Shown: piece by piece, positions 1-7,975 of the stretch | Numbering within the stretch: the stretch's first letter is position 1 | How the letters are laid out: the number at the start of each line of letters is the position of its first letter | From: Methanosphaera sp. | Lineage (GTDB): Archaea > Methanobacteriota > Methanobacteria > Methanobacteriales > Methanobacteriaceae | Assembly: GCA_017430835.1 (NCBI GenBank) | Contig: JAFRMD010000149.1 | Span: 1 to 21,241 of the forward strand | Direction of reading: 5' to 3' | DNA length: 21,241 nucleotides | The notes under the pieces: generated by a model | What the model was told of the DNA's origin: nothing | Databases searched by the model: none | The model's input: only the letters and a program-made list of their open reading frames with translations | Program-made: the position numbers and the translations under genes

Positions 1-686
1 AAAATGTTAATGTTGATATAAAAACAGATACTTTCAATAAGACGTTCAAAACAGACTCAAATGGTGAAATTAACTTTTCATCTGCAGATTCAAACTTGTA
101 TATATACTATGTTGGAAATGGTTCTCACTTAAAGTCACAAAAGAATGTTTCAGTAAATATTCACAAAAATGCAAATTATACTATGAAAATTAATTATATC
201 ATTGAACGTGGTGAGGAATACCCTTATGGTTTGGATGAGGATATTGAATTTGGCTATGTGAAATATTATTATTCTTCATTAATGAATATAGTTAAATCCG
301 AAGAGGAGTATGATAGTGATTGGTATTTGGAGATCAGTTTCAAAAACAATTATGATCTTTCATTAAATAAAGGAAATTTAGATATCTTTTTGGATGATAT
401 TCTATTAAAATCTATTAAAATGAATGATAGCACTTATTATAATATATATAATTTTAATTCAGTGATTGACAAATATTTTAAATATGATACTTCAAGCAGG
501 CGTTATATTGATAGAAATAATTCCATTTTGACTTATTCTTATACTGAAGTGCAAAGGGCTTTATTATCTAAATTTAATAATATAACTTATGTTTATCATA
601 ATGATGATGGAGTAAACAAATCAATATCTCATTCAATAAGAGAAGATAATAAAATATCAGAAACAACTTTTGAAGTTGTTTATTAA
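1..686 (+). CDS. C-terminal part of a surface Ig-like repeat protein (5' end outside window)
   Basis: The frame is open from the left edge (first full codon at position 3) to TAA at 684-686, so this is the 3' end of a longer gene. No start inside the window is needed; a TTG at 96 is an ordinary internal codon. The visible ~227 residues begin inside an Ig-like beta domain (SNLYIYYVGNGSHLKSQKN) and continue into a C-terminal region matching the end of the next gene: SLNKG, LDDxLLKSIK, RALLSKF/GALLSKF, NITYVY, DGV.(K/Q)SISH, TTFEVV. No transmembrane segment or sorting motif is visible at the C-terminus. The family resembles the adhesin-like Ig-repeat surface proteins common in Methanosphaera and Methanobrevibacter. 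Seventeen bases containing a six-T run separate its stop from the next gene's first possible ATG, so co-transcription is possible. Function (adhesion or surface coat) is inferred from family. Confidence 0.85.
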   Translation, partial: NVNVDIKTDTFNKTFKTDSNGEINFSSADSNLYIYYVGNGSHLKSQKNVSVNIHKNANYTMKINYIIERGEEYPYGLDEDIEFGYVKYYYSSLMNIVKSEEEYDSDWYLEISFKNNYDLSLNKGNLDIFLDDILLKSIKMNDSTYYNIYNFNSVIDKYFKYDTSSRRYIDRNNSILTYSYTEVQRALLSKFNNITYVYHNDDGVNKSISHSIREDNKISETTFEVVY

Positions 687-698
687 TTCTTTTTTAAA

Positions 699-708
699 AG
701 GGGATGAT
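699..708 (+). promoter_or_regulatory. Ribosome binding site deciding a TTG start
   Basis: AGGGGATGAT resembles the archaeal Shine-Dalgarno AGGAGGTGAT. It overlaps ATG codons at 704 and 707 and leaves nine bases between the G run and TTG at 713. The 8-base spacing seen for the genes at 3649, 13507 and 16887 supports the TTG start. This is inference from spacing only. Confidence 0.5.
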
Positions 709-712
709 GTTT

Positions 713-2989
713 TTGAATTTAAATACAAAGAAGACATTATTATTACTGGCAGTTCTTGTAATATTGCTTGTTGGTTTAAGTGTTGCTAGTGCAGCAAATG
801 TTACAAAAACAAGTGATAAAGTATCAAAGAAGAGTGTTGATACAAGTAAAGCTGTTAAGGGTATTGTTGTTGATAAGAAAGTAGTTAAAAACTCTACAAA
901 AGAAAATGTTAAAGCAACTACATCTAAGACAAAGACTAAAGTCACAATTTCTAATGTTAAAAAGCAGTATGAACTTAAGAATCAACTACAGGTTAAGGCT
1001 AAGTTGACTGATAATAAGAATAGAGCTTTGAAGAATCAGTATGTTACTGTTAAAGTGAATAAGAATTCTTTTAAGGTTAAAACTGATAAGAAAGGTGTGG
1101 CAACTACAAAGAATATTTCCTTAAGTAAAGTGGGAAAGTATACAATATCTGTTAATTTTGCAGGAACAAAAAAGTATGCGGCAAGTAAAGCAACAAAAAC
1201 AACTAAAGCAACAAAGATGACAACAAAAATTGTTTCAAATGAACAATCATTAGAATATGGTAAAAAAGATTCTTTCAAAATTAATTTTTTACTATTAAAC
1301 AATAAAAATACAACTATTAAGAAAAACTACAATATCAATGTTAAAATAAATGATAAAAATAAAAAGATTAAAGTTAAAAAGGGAAAAATTACTTTATCTT
1401 TAAATAATTCAAAACTTAACGGAATAAAATTAAAAAAAGGAAAAAATAAAATAACATTTATTTATCCTGGAGATAAAGAATCAAAAGCTAAAAAACAAAA
1501 ATTCTCTTTAATTATGGATAGAAATCACTCAAATATTAAAAACTTTAGTATACCTAAAGTAATAAATTGGGGTACGGCTTATAATTTTTCTCCAGTAGTT
1601 GGAAATGAAAATGATGGCGACTTAATAAAAGTCATAATTAATAATAGTGAATATAGAGCCTATGAAATAGATAGGGTTGATGGAAATTGGGGTAATGTAA
1701 TGCCCGCAACTTTTATTCCAAATATGACTGGCAAATATTCAATTTATGCAGAATTTATGGGAGATAATAATCGGGCTCCAGCTAAAACTAAAATAAGTTA
1801 TTTTGACGTTGTCAGAGATAAATCAACTTTATCATTTGAAGTTAAAGACAAATATAATCTAAAAGAACCTATGTTTATTCAATCTAGATTGGTATATGAG
1901 AATGGTCAAAATATTACTGGCGAAAAAATTAAATTTTCAATAAATAATAAAACATTTACTGAAAAAACAGTTGATGGTATAGCAACTCTTAAATACACCC
2001 CAAAAGTTGAAGGAAATTATTCCATTAACGTTGATGTGAAAGGTTTTAAGTCAAAGAATATAACTAAAAAAGATACTGATAAAACATTTGTTGTTGGTAG
2101 ATATATAGTCAAAAAGGCAACTAAAATAGAAATTGAATATCAAAAGAACATATTAAAAAATGATAATCAAACCATTTGTATACATGTGTTCCATCAACCA
2201 AAACAATACAGTGATAAATGGGAATCATTTTCTAATGTTAAAGTGAACATTACAACAAATAATAAGAATAAAACTATGAAAACAGATTATAATGGACGAA
2301 TTACATTTGTTTCTAATGATTCATTTTTATCAGTTAGCTATGCAGGAAATGAAAAACATTTAAGTTCTCAGAAAAATATCACAGTTAAAGTTCATGATAA
2401 AGTAAATTATTCAATGCTAGTAAAATATATCTGTTGTTATGAAACTATTGTTCCTGATGAAGATGGTATGTCTAACATTGGAATAAATCAGTATATACCA
2501 TATGGCTCTGCATTAGATATGTTAAACGCTCATAATTTAAACAGCAGTTATTATTGGTTTATTCCAATACAATTTACTAATAATTATAATTTATCTTTAA
2601 ATAAAGGCTATTTGGACATATATTTGGATGATTATTTACTTAAATCTATTAAAATTGAGAAAGGTAGTCTTTACGCTTATTGGTCTTATGAAGCTGAGTA
2701 TTATCGTGATGTAAATTTTGTTACAATAATTGTTAATGATAAATATTTTGATTCATTAGTTGATGATTTTTATGATTATAATTCGGAGTATTACTGTTAT
2801 GTAGATAAAAATAATTCAAAGTTAAATTATACTTATAACAATGTACATGGAGCATTATTATCCAAATTTAAGAATATTACTTATGTTTATACTAATGAGG
2901 ATGGAGTAAAACAATCTATATCTCATTTAATTAATGGAACAAAAACTGATAATAAACAAGTTCAAACTACTTTTGAAGTGGTTTGTTAA
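713..2989 (+). CDS. Secreted adhesin-like protein with Ig-like domains
   Basis: About 758 residues. A Lys-containing N-terminus and a long hydrophobic core (LLLLAVLVILLVGLSVASA) form a clear signal peptide, probably cleaved after ASA, so the protein is exported. After a Lys/Thr/Ser-rich stretch come Ig-like beta modules with the usual pattern of G.A....S...VGKYT.SV.FAG..KYA, repeated roughly at residues 75-165, 170-270, 275-370, 375-470 and 475-565. The last ~190 residues match the end of the upstream paralogue. No C-terminal membrane anchor is seen. I chose TTG at 713 because AGGGGATGAT at 699-708 then sits at the same distance as other ribosome binding sites here; the in-frame ATGs at 704 and 707 overlap that site. 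The first ~185 codons use many AAG lysines while the rest uses almost only AAA. Likely role is cell-surface adhesion or coat; the ligand is unknown. Confidence 0.85.
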   Translation: MNLNTKKTLLLLAVLVILLVGLSVASAANVTKTSDKVSKKSVDTSKAVKGIVVDKKVVKNSTKENVKATTSKTKTKVTISNVKKQYELKNQLQVKAKLTDNKNRALKNQYVTVKVNKNSFKVKTDKKGVATTKNISLSKVGKYTISVNFAGTKKYAASKATKTTKATKMTTKIVSNEQSLEYGKKDSFKINFLLLNNKNTTIKKNYNINVKINDKNKKIKVKKGKITLSLNNSKLNGIKLKKGKNKITFIYPGDKESKAKKQKFSLIMDRNHSNIKNFSIPKVINWGTAYNFSPVVGNENDGDLIKVIINNSEYRAYEIDRVDGNWGNVMPATFIPNMTGKYSIYAEFMGDNNRAPAKTKISYFDVVRDKSTLSFEVKDKYNLKEPMFIQSRLVYENGQNITGEKIKFSINNKTFTEKTVDGIATLKYTPKVEGNYSINVDVKGFKSKNITKKDTDKTFVVGRYIVKKATKIEIEYQKNILKNDNQTICIHVFHQPKQYSDKWESFSNVKVNITTNNKNKTMKTDYNGRITFVSNDSFLSVSYAGNEKHLSSQKNITVKVHDKVNYSMLVKYICCYETIVPDEDGMSNIGINQYIPYGSALDMLNAHNLNSSYYWFIPIQFTNNYNLSLNKGYLDIYLDDYLLKSIKIEKGSLYAYWSYEAEYYRDVNFVTIIVNDKYFDSLVDDFYDYNSEYYCYVDKNNSKLNYTYNNVHGALLSKFKNITYVYTNEDGVKQSISHLINGTKTDNKQVQTTFEVVC

Positions 2990-2990
2990 T

Positions 2991-3004
2991 TTTTATTTTT
3001 TTTT
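2991..3004 (+). terminator. Oligo-T terminator of the surface-protein gene
   Basis: Directly after the stop codon the sequence runs TTTTATTTTTTTTT, with nine consecutive T residues at 2996-3004. Archaeal RNA polymerase terminates at oligo-T tracts without needing a hairpin, so this is a good terminator for the plus-strand gene. Confidence 0.6.
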
Positions 3005-3016
3005 CAAAACAAGTTT

Positions 3017-3042
3017 AACAATAGTATTTTTCAACTATTGTT
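3017..3042. repeat. 9-bp inverted repeat between convergent genes
   Basis: AACAATAGT at 3017-3025 and its exact reverse complement ACTATTGTT at 3034-3042 flank an eight-base loop. The right arm overlaps the stop codon of the minus-strand regulator gene. Lying between two converging genes, it could help termination on either strand or block read-through; it has no long T tail on the minus strand. Confidence 0.45.
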
Positions 3043-3439
3043 AATCGTGGAGTTCATGGATGCTTAAATCTGCTTTGCTTCCCATACAAACGTTGCAGTA
3101 TGTTGGGATATTTACTTTTTCTTTGTGTAGCTGGCAGAGTACTTCTTTTGTTTTTATTGTTTGGCATATGTGGCAGAATCTTGGTATGAGGTCTACTGGT
3201 TCTATGTCTCCGTTTTTCATGTCTTTTGCCATATTTTCTATGTAGTGTTCAACTATTGGGTCAAATTCTATTTCGTGTCCTCTTTTGTCGCTTATGTATT
3301 GGCTTACTGCTGGTTGTGTGATGTCTAATAGTTTTGATATGTCTTTTTGTTTCATGCCTAGTTTCAGTAGTTCTTTTGCCAATTTTGATCGTATTGATGG
3401 TATTACGTACCATACTACTATTTCACAAGGTGGTTTCAT
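3041..3439 (-). CDS. HTH transcriptional regulator with C-terminal Cys cluster (COG2522-like)
   Basis: 132 residues from ATG at 3439. GGGAGG at 3450-3455 supports this start, as does the family-typical opening MKPPCEIVVWYVIPSIRSKL; the frame stays open 14 codons further upstream but without a better site. Residues ~18-55 form a helix-turn-helix (KQKDISKLLDITQPAVSQYI) with a DKRG end. The C-terminal part has CHIC at 89-92, a single Cys at 102 with His at 105, and CNVC at 115-118, which should bind zinc or an Fe-S cluster. The N-terminal HTH resembles that of archaeal ThiR-type regulators, in which it is joined to a ThiN ligand-binding domain; here ThiN is absent and the Cys module takes its place. 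Target genes are unknown; it diverges from the 3649-5707 pair. Recognition of the family is from memory, and a redox or metal-sensing role is inference. Confidence 0.85.
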   Translation of the reverse strand: MKPPCEIVVWYVIPSIRSKLAKELLKLGMKQKDISKLLDITQPAVSQYISDKRGHEIEFDPIVEHYIENMAKDMKNGDIEPVDLIPRFCHICQTIKTKEVLCQLHKEKVNIPTYCNVCMGSKADLSIHELHD

Positions 3440-3449
3440 AAGTATTATT

Positions 3450-3455
3450 CCTCCC
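3450..3455 (-). promoter_or_regulatory. Ribosome binding site of the HTH regulator
   Basis: On the minus strand this reads GGGAGG, ten bases before ATG at 3439. It favours the 132-residue form over a form extended 14 codons upstream. Confidence 0.55.
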
Positions 3456-3606
3456 TTTTTGTATGATAATTTTTTTAGCACGAGTTTTTTTTTATCTAGA
3501 TGAAATCTTCTTTAGTAATGATATATTAGTATTAATTATATTTAAAAGTTCACAATGTTAAATGTTCTTTATTGATTAAATTTAATTAACTAAACAAACA
3601 TAAAAC

Positions 3607-3614
3607 AATATATA
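3607..3614 (+). promoter_or_regulatory. Candidate TATA box for the membrane protein-pheT unit
   Basis: AATATATA lies about 40 bases before ATG at 3649. Archaeal transcription starts about 25 bases after the TATA box, so the start would fall near 3635 and leave a short leader carrying the ribosome binding site GGTGA at 3639-3643. Inferred from sequence and spacing only. Confidence 0.45.
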
Positions 3615-3648
3615 GTAAATTAATCACATTATAATGCTGGTGAAATAA

Positions 3649-3996
3649 ATGAATATAGAATGGTTTTATATAGCCCTTGTACTGGCATGTTCAGATATAA
3701 TGCATGGAATAATATGGCACACGTTCTCTGACTTTTACATAATATTTGGAGAAATCGTGCTAAACATAGTAAAATCATCATTTGTTGCATGGATAGTACA
3801 TGAAGTTTTAGAAGCAATATTCCATTTCATAGTCTTATCACTAGTATTCCAATCATTAACAATAGGAATACTGGCAGCTTCAATTCATTTGGTTGTAGAC
3901 TTATTCCACAATTTCTTTGAAATAGAAATGAATTCAATACAGCACAGATCATTACATTTTGTAATTGAATCAATATTTTTCATGATAATCTTATAA
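3649..3996 (+). CDS. Small His-rich integral membrane protein, function unknown
   Basis: 115 residues, start ATG with GGTGA eight bases upstream. The protein is hydrophobic throughout, with about three to four predicted membrane helices (roughly residues 4-22, 29-50, 56-78 and 104-115, some interrupted by charged residues). It has eight histidines in spaced pairs: H19/H24, H51 (in HE) and H59, H80 and H87 with D84 between (HLVVDLFHN), and H99/H103 (HRSLH). Such His/Asp/Glu spacing inside membrane helices suggests a metal site as in membrane-bound hydroxylases or metallo-hydrolases, but I recognise no named family. The gap to pheT is 34 bases with no T run, so the two are probably co-transcribed. 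The role is unknown. Confidence 0.75.
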   Translation: MNIEWFYIALVLACSDIMHGIIWHTFSDFYIIFGEIVLNIVKSSFVAWIVHEVLEAIFHFIVLSLVFQSLTIGILAASIHLVVDLFHNFFEIEMNSIQHRSLHFVIESIFFMIIL

Positions 3997-4030
3997 TAAA
4001 ATAAAAAAAATAAAGGAAGGAAAAAATAAC

Positions 4031-5707
4031 ATGCCCGTAATAAATTTCACATACGAAGAATTATTTGAACAACTAGGCAAAACATTAGACAAAGAGGAAC
4101 TAATAAACATATTGCCTATGATATCAAGTGACGTAGAATCATACGATGAAGAAGAAGTAAAAGTAGAATTCTTCCCGAACAGGCCAGACTACTACAGCGT
4201 AGAAGGAATAGTAAGAGCACTCAAAGGATACTTGGAACTAGAAAAGGGAATGCCAAAGTATAACGTTAAAGAAACCGACACTACAATAACAGTAGATGAG
4301 AAACTGGAAAACATCAGACCATACGTTGCAACATGCCTAATAAAAAACGTGTCCATAAACGAACAACAACTAAAAAACATAATGGAATTCCAGGAACACC
4401 TCCACTGGGTAATCGGAAGAGACAGAAAAAAGGTGGCAATAGGAATACATGACCTTGACAAAGTCGAAGGACCCTTCTACTACAAAGCAGGAAAGCCTGA
4501 CACTACAAGTTTCATACCACTAGAAACAACAGAAGAATGGACATTAAAGCAGATACTGGAAAATCATGACAAAGGAAAAAAATACGCAAAACTCTTAGCA
4601 GACTATGAATATTATCCATTAATAGTTGATGCAAACGATAACATAATGTCAATGCCCCCAATAATTAACAGTGAACTCACAAAACTAACAACAGAAACAA
4701 AAAACCTCTTCATTGACGTAACAGGAACAGACATAAACGCGGTTACAAACGCACTAAACATCATAGCATCCAACCTATCAGAAAACGGGGCAACAATAGA
4801 AACAATGACAGTCAAATACCCATACCATGAAGACATAACCTACCCACAATTCGAGCCACAAAAAATAGAAGTACACACAAAAACAGCATCAGAATACATA
4901 GGAATACCATTAACATCAGAAAAAATAGTGGAAACACTAGAAAAAACAAGATTTGACGCAGAAAAAATCGATGAAAAAACAGTACTTGTAACAGTACCAA
5001 GATACCGAATAGACATACTCCATGAAGTAGACATAATAGAAAACATAGCACTAGGCTACGGATTTAACGAATTGCCTGCAGAACTACCAGACTTTGCAAC
5101 AGTAGCACAACCAGACCCAAAAAGGGAATTTGACAAACTCCTGGAACAGGTTATGATAGGACTCAAATTCACGGAAATCAAAAGCTTAATGCTGACAAGT
5201 GAAGAACAACACTACACAAAGCTACGAAAGGAAATAGAAGACGACAAAGTAACAGTAGCACAACCAATCACACAAGACCGGACAATGATAAGAAAATCAC
5301 TCATAAACAGCCTACTGGAATTTTTACAAGACAACAAACATGAAGAACTACCACAAAAAATCTTCGAAATAGGTGACGTAGCATACCTTGATGAAAACAG
5401 GGAAACAAAAATGATAACAGTCAAAAAACTAGCAGGAGCAGAAATATCCTCAAATGCAAACTTCACAACAATAAAATCATATGTTGAATCATTCGTATCA
5501 AACATGGGTTTTGAAATGAAACTTGAAGACTATGATGATTCCGTATTCATACAGGGAAGATGTGCAAGATTCGATGCAATTCCAATGGATGAGAGGTTAC
5601 CCTTCACACTAAAAGGATACTTTGGGGAAGTACATCCAGAAGTGCTTACAAACTTTGAACTTGAATATCCGACAATAGCATTCGAAGTAGAATTAGGGGA
5701 GAAATAA
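4031..5707 (+). CDS. pheT: Phenylalanine--tRNA ligase beta subunit
   Basis: 558 residues, the usual length of the archaeal/eukaryal beta subunit, shorter than the bacterial ~800-residue form because the N-terminal tRNA-binding (EMAP-like) and C-terminal anticodon-binding extensions are missing. It pairs with PheS (not in this window) as an alpha2-beta2 enzyme charging tRNA-Phe in the cytoplasm. Visible landmarks: FFPNRPDYYSVEGIVRAL near residues 47-64, a B3/4 domain at about 90-265 (the editing region in this family), a B5 domain at about 278-350 (VPRYRIDILHEVDIIENIA), and a catalytic-like core from about 360 to the end. GGAAGG lies before ATG at 4031. Codon use is strongly A-ending (ATA, ACA, AAA, CTA), unlike the T-ending surface and LicD genes nearby. 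It is probably co-transcribed with the membrane protein just upstream. Confidence 0.97.
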   Translation: MPVINFTYEELFEQLGKTLDKEELINILPMISSDVESYDEEEVKVEFFPNRPDYYSVEGIVRALKGYLELEKGMPKYNVKETDTTITVDEKLENIRPYVATCLIKNVSINEQQLKNIMEFQEHLHWVIGRDRKKVAIGIHDLDKVEGPFYYKAGKPDTTSFIPLETTEEWTLKQILENHDKGKKYAKLLADYEYYPLIVDANDNIMSMPPIINSELTKLTTETKNLFIDVTGTDINAVTNALNIIASNLSENGATIETMTVKYPYHEDITYPQFEPQKIEVHTKTASEYIGIPLTSEKIVETLEKTRFDAEKIDEKTVLVTVPRYRIDILHEVDIIENIALGYGFNELPAELPDFATVAQPDPKREFDKLLEQVMIGLKFTEIKSLMLTSEEQHYTKLRKEIEDDKVTVAQPITQDRTMIRKSLINSLLEFLQDNKHEELPQKIFEIGDVAYLDENRETKMITVKKLAGAEISSNANFTTIKSYVESFVSNMGFEMKLEDYDDSVFIQGRCARFDAIPMDERLPFTLKGYFGEVHPEVLTNFELEYPTIAFEVELGEK

Positions 5708-5720
5708 AAACTTCTTAAAT

Positions 5721-5740
5721 AACCACCCACTTTTTTTAAT
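5721..5740 (+). terminator. C-rich/T7 terminator after pheT
   Basis: AACCACCCAC followed by seven T residues (5731-5737) and AAT. Similar C-rich-then-T7-AAT elements follow three other plus-strand genes here (near 9628, 10849 and 14053), which supports a shared archaeal oligo-T terminator. Confidence 0.6.
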
Positions 5741-5788
5741 CTATTTTTAAACTAATAATTTTAATTTTACAAAGTAATAGGTAATAAT

Positions 5789-6940
5789 ATGAAATACAGA
5801 ACCCTAGGAAAGACTGGAATAAAAGCATCAATACTGGGATTTGGTGCAATGAGACTGCCATTATTAAGTGATAATCCAGAAGATGTTGATATTGAAGAAA
5901 CAAGGAAAATGATAGATTATTCTGTAGAACATGGAATCAACATCTTTGATACGGCATTGCTTTACCATACTTCAGATAGGTCAAAACCCGGTGTGAGTGA
6001 AACAATATTGGGAAACTTATTAAATCCCTATTATGACAAAGTACATGTATCTACAAAGATGCCGTCATGGGAAATTACATCATGGGACTATTTTAATAAT
6101 ATTCTCGACCATCAATTAGAACAGTTACAAAAAGAAAGTATAGAATTATTCTTCGTACATTCAATTAAAGAGTCATACTATGAAAGGATAAAAAATTGTG
6201 GATTATATGAATTCATTGATAAAGCATTAGATGATGGAAGAATAGAACATGTGGGATTTTCAACACATGGATCCATAGAACTCTTAAACCAGATACTGGA
6301 AGACTATAACAAATGGGAATTTGTGCTGACACAACAAAACTATCTGGACACAGACCGAAATCCGGGAATTGAAGGACTAAAAAAGCTAGATAAACTAGGA
6401 ATAGGAACAATGATAATGGAACCACTAAGGGGAGGACAACTGGCAGTAAACCAACCACAAACAGTACAGGAAATATTCAAAAAATCGGACAAAAACTACA
6501 AAACAATAGAATGGGGATTTAACTACCTATGGAACAAAAAAGAAGTTGACTGTGTACTAAGTGGAATGAACAACCTAAAACAAGTAAAAGAAAACATATC
6601 ACTGGTAGATACTGCAGAAATAGGAATGTTGGATGAAAAAGATGAAGAAATATTACACGAAGTAAGAGAGGAATACTCAAAATTACAGTATGTACCATGC
6701 ACTGGATGTAACTACTGCATGCCATGCCACTCTGGAGTAGACATACCAAAATGCTTCCAGGAATACAACATGGACATGATATCAGGAAACGAAAACGAAT
6801 CAATACAATACAAATACCATTTAAGTGATGATAAAAAAGCACACAATTGTGTTTCCTGTGGAATATGTAGACAACAATGTCCACAACAAATTAACATTCC
6901 ATTAGAATTAAAAAAAGTCAAGAATCATTTCGGAAATTAA
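5789..6940 (+). CDS. Aldo/keto reductase with C-terminal 4Fe-4S cluster motifs
   Basis: 383 residues. The N-terminal ~290 form an aldo/keto reductase TIM barrel: MKYRTLGKTGIKASILGFGA at the start, then the catalytic tetrad Asp54 and Tyr59 (FDTALLYH), Lys90 (STK) and His124 (FFVHSI). The C-terminal ~80 residues carry two Cys clusters: Cys304/307/310/313 (CTGCNYCMPC) with Cys322, and Cys354/357/360/364 (CVSCGICRQQCP). These are ferredoxin-type sites likely to hold 4Fe-4S clusters. This architecture is frequent in anaerobes, where it probably couples a carbonyl/alcohol reaction to ferredoxin or flavin electrons; the substrate cannot be told. TAGGTAATA before ATG at 5789 is the ribosome binding site. 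It stands alone between pheT's terminator and a convergent methyltransferase gene. Confidence 0.92.
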   Translation: MKYRTLGKTGIKASILGFGAMRLPLLSDNPEDVDIEETRKMIDYSVEHGINIFDTALLYHTSDRSKPGVSETILGNLLNPYYDKVHVSTKMPSWEITSWDYFNNILDHQLEQLQKESIELFFVHSIKESYYERIKNCGLYEFIDKALDDGRIEHVGFSTHGSIELLNQILEDYNKWEFVLTQQNYLDTDRNPGIEGLKKLDKLGIGTMIMEPLRGGQLAVNQPQTVQEIFKKSDKNYKTIEWGFNYLWNKKEVDCVLSGMNNLKQVKENISLVDTAEIGMLDEKDEEILHEVREEYSKLQYVPCTGCNYCMPCHSGVDIPKCFQEYNMDMISGNENESIQYKYHLSDDKKAHNCVSCGICRQQCPQQINIPLELKKVKNHFGN

Positions 6941-6953
6941 AAAAGAGAATTGT

Positions 6954-7574
6954 TTATAATTCTTTCTTAGCAACAATTCGTATTAACATTGGATCATCAT
7001 CTTTATAAACAGATAATCCTTGACTTTCAAGTTTATAAACAATTTTTAAACCAATTTTTTCAAGTTTATCAATAGTATTTTCAAAATCAAGATATCTGCG
7101 GTAATGTGAAGTCATATTTTCAGTTTCACTAAGTTTTTCACCTTTTTTAAACATAGGATCGTTGATACTTCTAACTTCTAAGAAAAATAGTCCGTCATTA
7201 TTCAAATTATCTTTAATCCAATTTAGTACACGAGTTTCCGCTTCACTGTCAACAGAATGTAATGTAAATCTTGAATAAATATAATCATAGTTATTTTCAC
7301 TGTCTAATTTAGAGAAATCTTCTGCAACAAATGAAAGAGTATCTGAACCAAATTTTTTATTTAAATATTCTATTTCTTTTTCTACTTGATCGACTGCCGT
7401 AACAATTAAATTTTTTTCTGCAAAGAATACACTATCCCTACCATTTCCACATCCTAATTCAATAAATGTTTTATTATCTGATATAAATCCTTCACAAAAT
7501 TTTGCAAAGGTGGATGCTTCTACGGGATTTGGATTATTTTCATAGTATTTTTCCCAATAATCTTTATTTTCCAT
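6954..7574 (-). CDS. Class I SAM-dependent methyltransferase
   Basis: 206 residues. Motif I is FIELGCGNGRDSVFFAEK at about 37-54 (glycine-rich SAM loop), the acidic residue ending strand 2 is Asp62 (VTAVDQ), motif II is near AEDFSKLD, and YDYIYSRFTLHSVD marks strand 4. This is a soluble Rossmann-fold methyltransferase. The GCGNGRDS..FFA signature belongs to a TehB/thiopurine-like group of small-molecule methyltransferases, which I have also met in surface-polysaccharide loci; the substrate is not readable. ATG at 7574 has no clear Shine-Dalgarno (the upstream sequence is TTAAATAATATATT), so it may be translated from a very short leader. It converges with the aldo/keto reductase gene, with 13 bases between the stops. 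A link with the LicD genes is inference. Confidence 0.88.
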   Translation of the reverse strand: MENKDYWEKYYENNPNPVEASTFAKFCEGFISDNKTFIELGCGNGRDSVFFAEKNLIVTAVDQVEKEIEYLNKKFGSDTLSFVAEDFSKLDSENNYDYIYSRFTLHSVDSEAETRVLNWIKDNLNNDGLFFLEVRSINDPMFKKGEKLSETENMTSHYRRYLDFENTIDKLEKIGLKIVYKLESQGLSVYKDDDPMLIRIVAKKEL

Positions 7575-7975
7575 AATATATTATTTAAACAATATTGAAT
7601 ATTAATCTTTTTGGATATAGCAAATTCTTTAAAAATAAATTTAACAGAATTAATTTCATAAATGAACTTTTTAAATGCTTATTTTATATTTTGTTTAACA
7701 ATTAAAGTATAATATTCCAAATATTCTGAATGTGAAAGTTTCAAAAAAACGTTTTTAAATTGAATAAAATAACTAAAAAATAGGAAAACTTTTAATATTG
7801 GTTAAAAAAAATAATAAACTACTTTTAATGTTTAAAAAAACTAAAAATATTAAATTATATTAAATGAGGATAAAATTATATAAGTTAAGCAACATAGGAT
7901 TAATTAATAATAAAGTTTTATTGTAATATGATAATTATTTGAACCTAGTTAAAACTTAATTAAATAAGTGATAAA
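7575..7975. other. Gene-free divergent intergenic stretch
   Basis: About 400 bases of extremely AT-rich DNA between the divergent methyltransferase and LicD genes. I see no coding frame and no RNA gene. It holds a TATA candidate near 7876 for the LicD gene and an imperfect direct repeat (AAAACTTTTAATATTGGTTA near 7793 and ACTACTTTTAATGTTTAAAA near 7819). It probably holds promoters for both genes. Confidence 0.6.
7876..7884 (+). promoter_or_regulatory. Candidate TATA box for the first LicD gene
   Basis: TTATATAAG, preceded by an A-rich stretch that could be a BRE, lies about 92 bases before ATG at 7976. A start about 25 bases downstream would give a leader of roughly 70 bases, long for this window. 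Other AT-rich matches exist, so confidence is modest. Confidence 0.3.

Noticed and set aside
694..945. Open frame on the minus strand opposite the start of the surface-protein gene
   Set aside because: It mirrors the Lys/Thr-rich coding strand, giving a low-complexity Phe/Leu/Val/Thr sequence with no domain; it is an antisense shadow.
3440..3481. 14-residue N-terminal extension of the HTH regulator
   Set aside because: The extension overlaps the GGGAGG ribosome binding site of the ATG at 3439, and MKPPCEIVVW is the usual family start.
7621..7860. Possible repeat array or origin in the AT-rich intergenic stretch
   Set aside because: Only one imperfect pair of ~20 bases, no regular spacing and no origin-recognition-like motifs; it looks like plain AT-rich promoter DNA.
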